DNA of 64,000 bases from Desulfamplus sp. (GTDB lineage: Bacteria; Desulfobacterota; Desulfobacteria; Desulfobacterales; Desulfobacteraceae), in NCBI GenBank assembly GCA_015232455.1, contig JADFZQ010000001.1:248001-312000 (forward strand), written 5' to 3'. Below, in pieces: positions 21,251 through 30,621 of this stretch. The notes under the pieces were generated by a model, which did not search any database, was not told the DNA's origin, and saw nothing but the letters and a program-made list of their open reading frames with translations. Position numbers and translations under genes: made by a program. The first letter of the stretch is position 1. The number at the start of each line of letters is the position of its first letter.

Positions 21251-22561
21251 ATGTCTGAATATTACTCCAAAAAAACGGCACATACCTTATTGCCAAAGAT
21301 ACCAATACGACCAGAATTGCTTGCACCTGCTGGAAATTATGAAAAACTCGAAACAGCTATTCATTATGGTGCCGATGCGGTATATCTTGGTGGCAAAGAT
21401 TTCAGCTTAAGAAATTTCTCAGGTAACTTTACAGATCAAGAACTTGAGTCCGCTGTCTCCTATGCCCATAAACATGATGTTAAAGTATATGTAACATGCA
21501 ATATATTTTCAAGAACCCATGAACAGAACAACATAGCAATCTTTCTTGAAAAAATTGGCAATATAAATGCTGATGCCATAATAATATCTGACCCTGGCAT
21601 TATTAGAATAGCAAGAGAGATTATTCCACAAATTGATATTCATCTAAGTACTCAAGCAAATACAACAAATCTTAGTGCAGTAAGATTTTGGAGCAATTTA
21701 GGAATTAAAAGGATAAATCTTGCAAGAGAACTCTCTTTATATGAGATAAAAGAGATTACACAAAACTCGCCATCAATCGAGATAGAGACTTTTATCCATG
21801 GTGCTATGTGTATATCTTACTCAGGTAGATGTCTTCTTAGCAGTTTTTTGACTGGTCGAGATAGCAACAGAGGACTTTGTAGTCATCCATGCCGTTGGAG
21901 ATATTCAGTAGTTGAAGAACAAAGACCCGGCGAGTATCAACAAGTTTTGGAAGATAAGCGTGGAACATATATTTTTAACTCAAAAGACCTCTGCATGATT
22001 GAACATATTCCAGAACTTTGTGATGCTGGTATCCATTCATTCAAAATTGAAGGCAGGATGAAAGGGATTTCATATCTTGCATCTGTTGTGAAAACATATA
22101 GAGAAGCCATAGATTTGTATTTATCTTCTCCCTCAACTTATAGAGTAAAAGATGTTTGGTACAAAGAGCTTGCGCTTATATATCACAGAACTTATTCCAC
22201 AGGATTCTATTTTAATAATCCTGATAATTCCACTTCTGCCTCTTGTCTTGATCAAATTGTTCCAAATTATAATAACATACATAAGGGATACATACATAGT
22301 TTTATAGGTAAAATTATTAAATCTCTATCAGATAACAAGATTGTAGTTTCAATTAAAAACAGGGCTTCTGTAGGCGATATAGTTGAAATACTTTCTCCAA
22401 AATCAGATGCTTTAAAAACAAAAATTATCGCCATATATGATATAAATAACAATCTCATAGTCAATGCTCAACCAAATACTGACTCTATTTTGCAATTAGA
22501 ATGCACACCCGATATTTTTTTTGATAATGTGTTTACACTCAACATTGTTAGAAAAATTTAA
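21251..22561 (+). CDS. trhP: Peptidase U32 family protein, TrhP (YegQ)-like tRNA hydroxylation protein
   Basis: U32 proteins of this size in E. coli (TrhP/YegQ) take part in prephenate-dependent 5-hydroxylation of U34 in tRNA. The 436 residues have the U32 N-terminal barrel start RPELLAPAGNYEKLETAIHY (from residue 21) and the family signature ETFIHGAMCISYSGRCLLSS with its two cysteines. A further Cys pair follows in GLCSHPCRW, as in iron-sulfur U32 proteins. A C-terminal small barrel region is present. It is much shorter than the RlhA type (about 650). No clear ribosome binding site precedes the ATG. U32 membership is firm; the precise substrate is inferred. Confidence 0.78.
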   Translation: MSEYYSKKTAHTLLPKIPIRPELLAPAGNYEKLETAIHYGADAVYLGGKDFSLRNFSGNFTDQELESAVSYAHKHDVKVYVTCNIFSRTHEQNNIAIFLEKIGNINADAIIISDPGIIRIAREIIPQIDIHLSTQANTTNLSAVRFWSNLGIKRINLARELSLYEIKEITQNSPSIEIETFIHGAMCISYSGRCLLSSFLTGRDSNRGLCSHPCRWRYSVVEEQRPGEYQQVLEDKRGTYIFNSKDLCMIEHIPELCDAGIHSFKIEGRMKGISYLASVVKTYREAIDLYLSSPSTYRVKDVWYKELALIYHRTYSTGFYFNNPDNSTSASCLDQIVPNYNNIHKGYIHSFIGKIIKSLSDNKIVVSIKNRASVGDIVEILSPKSDALKTKIIAIYDINNNLIVNAQPNTDSILQLECTPDIFFDNVFTLNIVRKI

Positions 22562-22772
22562 TACATCTTTTTGTATAATCATTTATTACAGAGATAGATT
22601 TTTACAGAGATAGATATGGTGTTTGACTTTTTTTTTTTTTTTTAATACTTTATAAAAAAATTATTACCAAGATATTTGTATATTATAACTTATATATTAA
22701 AAATAGCGTTTGTTATGACACTAAAAAATATAGCGTTGTTCCTATGCCCAAAAAAATCTCAGGAGATGCATC
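22562..22772. repeat. Spacer before cheA with a T16 tract and a 14-base direct repeat
   Basis: TTACAGAGATAGAT occurs at 22586-22599 and again at 22602-22615, 16 bases apart. A run of 16 T follows at 22628-22643. Downstream, TAGCGTT is repeated at two sites before the cheA ribosome binding site (AGGAG, seven bases before the ATG). No hairpin precedes the T-run, so it is not an intrinsic terminator; a phase-variable promoter spacer is one possible role. Confidence 0.6.
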
Positions 22773-25700
22773 ATGATTGAAGACGATGAAATTCTACAGA
22801 TGTACATTGAAGAATCCCTTGAACACCTTTCAGATATTGAAAGTGATCTGTTGACCATTGAAGGTGATGGAGAAAATATTGATATTGATATTGTAAACAA
22901 TGTTTTCAGAGCTGCCCACTCAATTAAAGGCGGTGCAGGATTCATGGGCTTAACAACTATAAAAGGGCTTGCCCATAGCCTTGAGAATGTCCTTGATCTT
23001 ATAAGGAACAAGGAACTTGTTCCAACGCCGAATAGAATCAGTGTATTGTTAAAAGGTTTTGATAAGCTTGAAAGCCTTATGAACGATATTCAGGCGAGCA
23101 ATGATGAAGATGTATCTGAATATATTGATGCTCTTGCAAATATCACTAAATCTTCATTAACAGAAGAGCAGCAAGATATGGTAACTAATTTGCTTGATCT
23201 TACACTTGCAGATGGACGTGTATTTCCCGCAGTATCGCAATACAGTATTGAACAGGCAAAAGATGATGGAAGATACATATATTTAGTCGAATATGATCTT
23301 ATACAAGATATTCAAAGAAAGAGCAGAAACCCAATAGAGCTTCTTGAATCACTCGAAAAGACAGGCACAATTATTGATTCTCGAATAGATTTTGATTCTG
23401 TTGGAACATTAGGTGATAATCTTCTATCTACAAGAATACCTTTCCAAATACTATTTTCTTCAATATTAGAACCTGACATGGCTGGAACACTCTTTGATCT
23501 TGAAGATCAATATATTCATGTAGTTACTGATGAAATGCTCTCTATTTCAAACGCAACTGAAGATGACGCTGTTGCAGCTATGCCACTTAGAACTGACATT
23601 GAGCCTGAACTTGAAACTATACCCTCAATGGCTACTATTGTTGAGCAAGAAGCTGTTGTTTCTCCGAAATTAGTTGCTACACAAAAACAAAAATCTGTTA
23701 CAGCAACGCCTGATATTCAAAAAGAGCAAATCAGATCAACTCCTGCTACTATAAAAACTGCATCACAAGAAAAAGAAGTTTCTGTTAAGCAAAATATTGC
23801 ACCTGTTAATAAACAAAAAGAAACTTTTAAAGTTGAAGCTCAGGCTAAACAACAACCTGTTAAGGCAAAACCTCCTGTTGCAGCACGTAAAAAAGTGGAG
23901 TCTGTAGCAACAGAAAACGATATAAATGACTATACTAACGAAGGTGATGCTAACAATGCTATGAATATGTCAAAACCTGTGGGTTCTCTGAGGGTTAATG
24001 TAAATCTACTTGATACCCTTATGAACCTTGCAGGAGAGTTAGTTTTAAGCAGGAATCAGTTGATTCAGGGAATTAACTCGTCAAATGCTAAGGCAACCGA
24101 GCTTTCAAGCCAGCGTATTGATATGATTACATCAGAGTTGCAAGAAGCTATTATGAGAACCAGAATGCAGCCAATTGCAAATGTTTTCAACAAATTTACA
24201 AGAGTTGTTCGTGATCTATCACAAGAGCTTGGTAAATCAATTGATCTTGTAATTGAAGGGAAAGAGGTTGAGTTAGATAAAACAATTATAGAGGCTATTA
24301 ATGATCCTTTGACCCATTTGGTTCGTAACTCTGTTGATCATGGTATTGAATTACCGCATGTTAGAGAGGCGGCAGGAAAAAAAGCCACGGGTAAAATAAT
24401 TTTAAAGGCTTTCCATGATGCTGGACAGGTCAATATTATGATCTCTGATGATGGAAAGGGGCTTGATCCTGATAAAATTGCTGCTGCTGCTGTCAAAAAA
24501 GGTTTGATGACGGAACAACAGGTCTCTGAACTTTCTGCTAAAGAGAGGATTGATTTAATTTTACTACCTGGTTTCTCTACAGCCGAAAAAGTTACAGACG
24601 TTTCTGGCAGAGGCGTTGGAATGGATGTTGTTGTTACTAACCTTGCAAAACTTGGCGGAATCATTGAAATTGAGTCTAAAACAGGTAAAGGAACAGATAT
24701 TCAGATTAAACTCCCACTAACGCTTGCTATTATACCAAGTCAGATCATATCCGTTGGAAATGAAAAATATGCGATACCGCAGGTAAATTTAGATGAACTT
24801 CTTAGAATACCAGCTTCTCAGGTGAAAGAGCGTATTGAGAAGGTTGGTGATGCTGATGTAGTAAGGCTTCGTGGTAATCTTCTACCGCTTCTTAATCTTT
24901 CACAGGTACTTGGCATTAAAAAGACTTTTATCCATCCTGATGATGGTATGGAGTATCCTGATCAAAGAGAGAGCATTGCTGATCGTAGATCAAACAGAAC
25001 TGGTCAAAATGGTAAACGTGAATCTGTAAACAGCATACATGCCCATGAGAGAAGTGGGCAAGATCGAAGATATAGAGCATCAAGTGCAATAAATATTGCT
25101 GTGGTATCTGCTGGTGCACATAAATATGGTCTTGTGGTTGATGAGCTGCGAGATTCAGAAGAGATTGTTGTAAAACCCCTTGGCAGACATTTAAAGAAAT
25201 GCAGCGGTTATGCAGGAGCTACCATAATGGGAGATGGAAAAGTGGCATTGATTCTTGATGTCTCAAACCTTGCCCAGATGGGCGAATTGACCACTATGGC
25301 TGAAGCAGAAAGAACTGCAAAAGCTGCAAGGGCTGCTGAAGAGGCAAGAGAAAAAGCTCTTGATAAGGCATCTTTACTTCTCTTCAAAAATGGTCCAGAA
25401 CATTGTGCGGCTCCCCTTAACCTTGTTGAACGTATTGAGAGAATTCCAGTCTCATCAATTGAGCACGTCAGCGGTAAAAAAGTTGTTCAATATAGAGGTG
25501 GTGCATTGCCACTTTATGAACTATCTCAAGTTGCCAATGTCTCAAAACTTCCTCCTACAGAACAGCAAGAAATCATTGTTTTCACAGTAAAAGGTAGAGA
25601 ACTTGGTCTTATGGTTACACCTCCTGTTGATGCGGTAGAAATATCTCTTGATATTGATGATTCAACATTAAAACAGGTTGGGATTAACGGCTCAATGATA

Positions 25701-26180
25701 ATAGATGGTCATACTACATTGCTCGTTGATATTTTTGATGTTGTCAAAAATCTTAATCCATCATGGTTTGAAGATGAAAAACTTGCTGCTGCAGATATGG
25801 AAGAGGCTGGTCAAAAGGTTATTCTTTTTGCGGAAGATTCAGCTTTTTTTAGAAATCAGGTTAAAGGTTTTATGACTGATGAAGGGTATAGTGTGATAAC
25901 GGCTGAAGATGGTGAAATTGCGTGGAATCTTCTTAAAGAGAGATATTCTGAAATTGATCTTGTTGTTACTGATCTTGAGATGCCTAATATGGACGGTTTT
26001 GAACTAACGTCAAAAATCAAAAAAGACCCGCTGCTGTCGCACTTTAAAGTTATTGCTTTGACATCTCTTGCAAGCGATGCTCATGTAAAAAAGGGCAAAG
26101 AGGTGGGCATTGATGAATACGAGATAAAACTTGACCGTGAAAATCTGATGAAACTTATCAGAAGATATTTGAATCTTTAA
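22773..26180 (+). CDS. cheA: Hybrid chemotaxis histidine kinase CheA with C-terminal receiver
   Basis: Autophosphorylating kinase of a chemosensory pathway. Domains in order over 1135 residues: HPt with the phospho-accepting His49 in AAHSIKGGAGF; a middle region with no domain I can name; a Gln/Lys/Val-rich linker (about 290-395); a P3 dimerisation segment; an ATPase with the N box LVRNSVDHGIE near 517 and DDGKG near 559; a first CheW-like domain from about 647 interrupted by a charged Arg/Ser/Asp insert (about 720-770); a second CheW-like domain (about 865-1000); and a receiver from about 1016 with the phospho-acceptor Asp1067 in VVTDLEMP. Heads the cheA-cheW-cheB-cheR operon. Confidence 0.95.
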   Translation: MIEDDEILQMYIEESLEHLSDIESDLLTIEGDGENIDIDIVNNVFRAAHSIKGGAGFMGLTTIKGLAHSLENVLDLIRNKELVPTPNRISVLLKGFDKLESLMNDIQASNDEDVSEYIDALANITKSSLTEEQQDMVTNLLDLTLADGRVFPAVSQYSIEQAKDDGRYIYLVEYDLIQDIQRKSRNPIELLESLEKTGTIIDSRIDFDSVGTLGDNLLSTRIPFQILFSSILEPDMAGTLFDLEDQYIHVVTDEMLSISNATEDDAVAAMPLRTDIEPELETIPSMATIVEQEAVVSPKLVATQKQKSVTATPDIQKEQIRSTPATIKTASQEKEVSVKQNIAPVNKQKETFKVEAQAKQQPVKAKPPVAARKKVESVATENDINDYTNEGDANNAMNMSKPVGSLRVNVNLLDTLMNLAGELVLSRNQLIQGINSSNAKATELSSQRIDMITSELQEAIMRTRMQPIANVFNKFTRVVRDLSQELGKSIDLVIEGKEVELDKTIIEAINDPLTHLVRNSVDHGIELPHVREAAGKKATGKIILKAFHDAGQVNIMISDDGKGLDPDKIAAAAVKKGLMTEQQVSELSAKERIDLILLPGFSTAEKVTDVSGRGVGMDVVVTNLAKLGGIIEIESKTGKGTDIQIKLPLTLAIIPSQIISVGNEKYAIPQVNLDELLRIPASQVKERIEKVGDADVVRLRGNLLPLLNLSQVLGIKKTFIHPDDGMEYPDQRESIADRRSNRTGQNGKRESVNSIHAHERSGQDRRYRASSAINIAVVSAGAHKYGLVVDELRDSEEIVVKPLGRHLKKCSGYAGATIMGDGKVALILDVSNLAQMGELTTMAEAERTAKAARAAEEAREKALDKASLLLFKNGPEHCAAPLNLVERIERIPVSSIEHVSGKKVVQYRGGALPLYELSQVANVSKLPPTEQQEIIVFTVKGRELGLMVTPPVDAVEISLDIDDSTLKQVGINGSMIIDGHTTLLVDIFDVVKNLNPSWFEDEKLAAADMEEAGQKVILFAEDSAFFRNQVKGFMTDEGYSVITAEDGEIAWNLLKERYSEIDLVVTDLEMPNMDGFELTSKIKKDPLLSHFKVIALTSLASDAHVKKGKEVGIDEYEIKLDRENLMKLIRRYLNL

Positions 26181-26207
26181 ATTTTGCTTTGGTGAGGAAA
26201 ATTGAAT

Positions 26208-26669
26208 ATGGCTTCAAAAACAGCTACAAATATGGGAACACTTATAGAGAGCAATACTGAACTTGCAACATTTTATATTGGCAAGGCTCTTTGTGGTATT
26301 GATATATTAAGCATACAGGAGATTAACAAACATTTTGAAGTTACTACAGTCCCTCAAGCACCTGATTATGTTGTGGGAGTTTTAAATTTACGTGGTCGTA
26401 TTGTAACAATACTCGATCTTGGAAAAAAACTTGGACTTTCTCAGATTGAAAAAGATAAACGAAACAGAAATATAATTGTTCGTTCTCAAGATGAGCATAT
26501 AGGGCTTATGGTTGATGCAATAAGCGATGTTGTTACTGCTGAAAAAGATAAAATAGAGCCTGCCCCATCAAATATAAGTGGTTTAAAGGGGCGTTTTTTT
26601 AAAGGTGTTATGAAAACTAAATCATCTTTAATTGGTATTTTAGATATTGAAGAGGTGTTAAAAGATTGA
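26208..26669 (+). CDS. cheW: Chemotaxis coupling protein CheW
   Basis: Scaffold that couples receptors to CheA. The 153 residues form a single CheW domain: FYIGKALCGIDILSIQEI, GVLNLRGRIVTILDLGKKLG and GLMVDAISDVV are typical. A TTG at 26202 also opens the frame, but GAGGAAA is only four bases from it and ten from the ATG at 26208, which I chose. It follows cheA by 27 bases. Confidence 0.92.
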   Translation: MASKTATNMGTLIESNTELATFYIGKALCGIDILSIQEINKHFEVTTVPQAPDYVVGVLNLRGRIVTILDLGKKLGLSQIEKDKRNRNIIVRSQDEHIGLMVDAISDVVTAEKDKIEPAPSNISGLKGRFFKGVMKTKSSLIGILDIEEVLKD

Positions 26670-26757
26670 CATTCTAATTGTCATTACAAATACTACATAA
26701 TTTATATACAAAATAATAATTATAAAACTCTGGATTTAAGAGGTCTTGAAACAATAA

Positions 26758-27981
26758 ATGGGAAAAATAAAAGTTCTCGTAGTTGATGATACTATTGTCT
26801 ATCGTAAAATAGTCAGTGATGTACTTAAACAGATGCCTGATGTTGAGCTTGTGGGGGCTGCAAGCAATGGTAAAACTGCTATATCAAGGATAGCCGCACT
26901 AAAACCCGATATTGTAACATTAGACATAGAGATGCCAGAGATGAATGGAATTGAAGTTCTTGAATATATCAAAGAGAACTCTATTCCAACCTCAGCCGTT
27001 ATGTTAAGCACACTTACCCAACGAGGAAGTGATATGACAATAAAAGCCCTTGAACTCGGGGCTTTTGATTTTATATCTAAACCTGATAAAGGAACAATGG
27101 CTGAGAATATGGTGAAGGTGCGTGATTCTCTTGCTCCTATTATAAATGCCTTTAAACGCCAAAAAGGTTTACCTAAACATAGTCCAGCAGGTTCGTCAGC
27201 AGGAGGAGGACTCACCACCACAAATATTATTCAGCCTCATCACTCATCTATAGCACTTACAAGCCCCCATTCTACTACTGGGATTATAGGAACCAAACTA
27301 ACCTCTAATCTTACTAATTTATCTTCTAAAACCCATATTCATAAATTAAAAAGTGAAGGTAGAAGTGAGATTGTAAAGTCTTCCACTATTATACGAAGAC
27401 AAACCCCTTCATCAATAATAGGAATTGGAATTTCAACAGGAGGTCCTAAAGCATTGGCAGTTATGATGCCTATGTTAACTACAAAGCTTAATGTGCCTGT
27501 ATTGATAGTTCAACACATGCCCCCTGTTTTTACAAAATCACTTGCAAAGAGTCTTGATGCAAAGTGTTCCCTTGAAGTTAAAGAGGCTGAAAATGGTGAA
27601 CCGTTGCGACCCAATACAGTTTTCATTGCCCCGGGAGGAATGCAGATGAAAATAGTAGCTGGTGCTGATGGTAGAACAAGAACTATAAAACTTACAGATG
27701 ACCCGCCAGAAAATAGCTGTAAGCCATCTGTTGACTATCTTTTTAGGTCTATTGCTGAACACTATGTTGGAAGGGCGACCGCAGTTATTATGACTGGAAT
27801 GGGTTCAGATGGAACAAAAGGGCTTGAGCATATCAAAAAAAATGGTGGGGTTATTATTGCTCAAGATAAAGATAGTTGCACTGTATATGGTATGCCAAAA
27901 GAACCGATAGAGTCTGGATTGGCTGATGTGGTTGTCCCTCTTAATCAAATTGCTGAAGAGATAACTAAAACCGTAATTTGA
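26758..27981 (+). CDS. cheB: Chemotaxis response regulator protein-glutamate methylesterase CheB
   Basis: Removes methyl groups from chemoreceptors when phosphorylated by CheA. The receiver domain (1-125) has the acidic pair in VVDDT and the phospho-acceptor Asp56 in TLDIEMPEMNG. A Ser/Thr/His-rich linker follows (about 140-215, longer than usual). The methylesterase domain has the triad Ser226 (GISTGGP), His253 (VQHMPP) and Asp351 (MTGMGSDG). It is the third gene of the operon, 88 bases after cheW. Confidence 0.94.
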   Translation: MGKIKVLVVDDTIVYRKIVSDVLKQMPDVELVGAASNGKTAISRIAALKPDIVTLDIEMPEMNGIEVLEYIKENSIPTSAVMLSTLTQRGSDMTIKALELGAFDFISKPDKGTMAENMVKVRDSLAPIINAFKRQKGLPKHSPAGSSAGGGLTTTNIIQPHHSSIALTSPHSTTGIIGTKLTSNLTNLSSKTHIHKLKSEGRSEIVKSSTIIRRQTPSSIIGIGISTGGPKALAVMMPMLTTKLNVPVLIVQHMPPVFTKSLAKSLDAKCSLEVKEAENGEPLRPNTVFIAPGGMQMKIVAGADGRTRTIKLTDDPPENSCKPSVDYLFRSIAEHYVGRATAVIMTGMGSDGTKGLEHIKKNGGVIIAQDKDSCTVYGMPKEPIESGLADVVVPLNQIAEEITKTVI

Positions 27982-28047
27982 TAAGAACGGAGCTTAAATA
28001 GTAAATATGACATCAAGATGTAACGATCTTAATAATAGTAGGATACA

Positions 28048-28884
28048 ATGATCAAGATCACACCAGCCGAATTTGATATATTATCCAAATATATAATGGA
28101 GATATCTGGAATAGCACTCTCTAAGGGCAAAGAGTATCTTATTGAAACCAGACTCAATCCATTAATGGAACAGTTAGGCTGCACATCATACTCAGACCTT
28201 CACAAAAAAGCAAAATTTGATCCTAAAAAAGATATTGAAAAGAAGATTATTGATGCCATATCTACAAATGAAACCTATTTTTTTAGAGACAAATCTCCTT
28301 TCACATTAATTCAGCATAAAATTATCCCAGATCTCATTGACAGACGGTCAAAAAACAGAACTGTATTAAAGCCGGCTATTAGATTATGGAGTGCTGCAAA
28401 TTCAACGGGACAAGAGATTTATAGCATTGCAATGGCTCTTGATGAAATTGGTATTACCCCTCAAAAATATCAAATTAAACTACTTGGAACAGACATTTCT
28501 GATGCTGCAATTGCTCAAGCAAGTTATGGCAGATATAATAAATTTGAGGTTGCAAGAGGGTTAGAACCCAAAAGACTCAATAAATATTTCACACAAGATG
28601 GTGATTACTGGAAAATCAAAGATGAAATAAGGGCAATGGTTCAGTTCCAGAAGATGAATTTAATGAAACCTTTTGTAGGACTTGGAAAATTTGATATTAT
28701 CTTGTGTCGTAATGTTATGATCTACTTTACTGAGGAAGACAGGCGTAAAATCTACGCCAACATTGCTAAAGTTCTTGAGCCAGATGGCTATCTCATCATT
28801 GGTGCAACAGAATCCCTTGCAAACAATTCAGATCTTTTTGTATCTAAAAGATATTTAAACTCAATTTTTTATCAATTGAGCTAG
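28048..28884 (+). CDS. cheR: Chemotaxis protein methyltransferase CheR
   Basis: S-adenosylmethionine-dependent methyltransferase acting on receptor glutamates, opposing CheB. The 278 residues have the N-terminal helical domain and the family motif NETYFFRD (about 74-81). The SAM region includes IRLWSAANSTGQEIYSIAM, where the usual C of the family's SxAcSTG motif is N. LGTDISDAAIAQA and ILCRNVMIYFTEE follow. The C terminus ends without a TPR or pentapeptide-binding extension. Confidence 0.93.
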   Translation: MIKITPAEFDILSKYIMEISGIALSKGKEYLIETRLNPLMEQLGCTSYSDLHKKAKFDPKKDIEKKIIDAISTNETYFFRDKSPFTLIQHKIIPDLIDRRSKNRTVLKPAIRLWSAANSTGQEIYSIAMALDEIGITPQKYQIKLLGTDISDAAIAQASYGRYNKFEVARGLEPKRLNKYFTQDGDYWKIKDEIRAMVQFQKMNLMKPFVGLGKFDIILCRNVMIYFTEEDRRKIYANIAKVLEPDGYLIIGATESLANNSDLFVSKRYLNSIFYQLS

Positions 28885-28932
28885 TAAAAATAGGGTAATT
28901 TAACAACTATAAAAAATATATGAGAATCAATC

Positions 28933-30621
28933 ATGGCTGGAATTAATCCTAAAGAATTTTTAGAAGAGCTGATTTTTTGTCTAAAAGATGAAGATATTGT
29001 TAAGGCAAAGGCTCTTTTACAGTTCATAACAACCCCTGAGATGAATGTAAATATCCAAAAAAGAGCTTTGCATGAACTATCTAAAGCATCTGAAAGGCTT
29101 GTATTTCCTATACTTGAATATTTAACAACCCTTCAAATACCAAATCCTGAAATACAAGAGAGTCTCTATGAGTTGATACTTGATAAGGCTTATGGAAATG
29201 CTGACAGAATTATCAAATATATAATACAAGATGATAAAAGAAACCGTCTAATCTATATAAAAGTTGCTGGTGATTTTATTCTTGCAGAGGCTGCTCCTGT
29301 TCTTGAAAATATTCTGCTGACATCAAAAGACCCTGAAATTCTAATTCAAACAGCAACATCGCTTGGTTCACTTCGTTTGCCCAAATCTATTCCAACATTA
29401 ATAAAACTAACTGAAAACTATGATGATCCAAATATAAAAAGTGCGGCTATATCTGCAATTTCACAAATTGGGGGTAAAGATGCTGTTGATTACTTAATCT
29501 CTTCAATAACAGGGCGTGATGAATCAGATCAACTAAAAATAAAGGCAATAGGCGAAATACAAGATCAATATTCTCTTAATAAACTTGCCTCTCTTTTAGA
29601 GTCTAAAAACACCCATATAAGAGATGCTGCTATTGATATGTTAATAGAAATTGGTGGTAAAGCTGTTCCAATACTTACTGCTGCAACTTCAAATGCAAAT
29701 ACAGATTTTATGGTGCATTTAATTACCACACTTGGATATATAAGAGACCAAAAAGCATTGCCTGTTATTCTTGATATTATGAAAACAAAGCCAGAAGACC
29801 CTAACATAAGGCAGGCAGCTTATGAAAGCATGGAGAGAATTCCATCAACTAAATCATCTATTGCCCTTGCAATTGGTATCCAAGACCCAGTTGAAGCTGT
29901 GCGGATGAGTGCAGCTCGTGCAATGGATAAAAATATTTCAAAGGTTCTTGTTGCTGGTCTTAAAAATATTGTTAGAGAGGGTAATGAAGAGGCTTTAAAT
30001 GCAGTTGGTGCTTTGATTGATTCAGAGGCAGACAATATTTTTAATTTTTTGCTTCAAGAAGAGGCATTTATTAAGCTGTCAGTGAAACATGTAACTACAA
30101 AAGCAGACAAAAAGACAAGAGAACATTTTCTTGGAATATTGAGAAAGAAGAATTATCAAGCACTTGCAGATAAAATTGTTCAGTTGATTCCAGAAGAGAA
30201 AAAAGAGAATGCCTGTCAGATTGCCCAGATTTATGTTGTAGATGACTCTAAGATGATGCTTAAGCTCTATGAAAACAAAATTACAGGTTTCGGGTATAAT
30301 GTAACCTCTTTTGTATTTCCAGAAGATGCTATACGTCAAATATATGCATCAAAGCCTGACCTTGTTATAACTGATCTTAATATGCCTAAAATGAATGGTA
30401 TCCAGCTTTCTCAGGCAATCAGGAAAAAATATTCGTCAGTTGAGCTACCAATTGTGATGATAACAACTCAAAGTGATGTTGTAGAGTCAGAGAACAACGA
30501 TGAGTTAAAAATGAGCAAAAGCCTTCTTGGGAATGTTGGTATAAACAAAGTTCTTCATAAACCTTTTTCTAATGAGGAGCTTCAAGAGACTATTTTGAAA
30601 CTTTTAGGTGGGAAATGTTAA
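28933..30621 (+). CDS. HEAT-repeat protein with C-terminal response-regulator receiver domain
   Basis: About residues 60-400 are HEAT-like helical repeats (recurring patterns such as IRDAAIDMLIEIGGKAVPIL and IRQAAYESMERIPSTKSSIA), a protein-protein interaction scaffold. A receiver follows from about 433: YVVDDSKMM supplies the acidic pair, LVITDLNMPKMNG the phospho-acceptor Asp, and HKPF the conserved Lys. It lacks a DNA-binding domain. It is the fifth gene of the che operon, which has no cheY, so it may be the phosphorylation output of CheA. That role is inferred; domain assignments are read from sequence. Confidence 0.82.
   Translation: MAGINPKEFLEELIFCLKDEDIVKAKALLQFITTPEMNVNIQKRALHELSKASERLVFPILEYLTTLQIPNPEIQESLYELILDKAYGNADRIIKYIIQDDKRNRLIYIKVAGDFILAEAAPVLENILLTSKDPEILIQTATSLGSLRLPKSIPTLIKLTENYDDPNIKSAAISAISQIGGKDAVDYLISSITGRDESDQLKIKAIGEIQDQYSLNKLASLLESKNTHIRDAAIDMLIEIGGKAVPILTAATSNANTDFMVHLITTLGYIRDQKALPVILDIMKTKPEDPNIRQAAYESMERIPSTKSSIALAIGIQDPVEAVRMSAARAMDKNISKVLVAGLKNIVREGNEEALNAVGALIDSEADNIFNFLLQEEAFIKLSVKHVTTKADKKTREHFLGILRKKNYQALADKIVQLIPEEKKENACQIAQIYVVDDSKMMLKLYENKITGFGYNVTSFVFPEDAIRQIYASKPDLVITDLNMPKMNGIQLSQAIRKKYSSVELPIVMITTQSDVVESENNDELKMSKSLLGNVGINKVLHKPFSNEELQETILKLLGGKC

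Noticed and set aside
21087-22561. Integrated element at tRNA-Arg
   Set aside because: No integrase and no duplicated tRNA 3' end were seen downstream; the next gene is a housekeeping U32 protein.
22628-22643. T16 run as an intrinsic terminator of the U32 gene
   Set aside because: No GC-containing hairpin precedes the run; only direct repeats are there.
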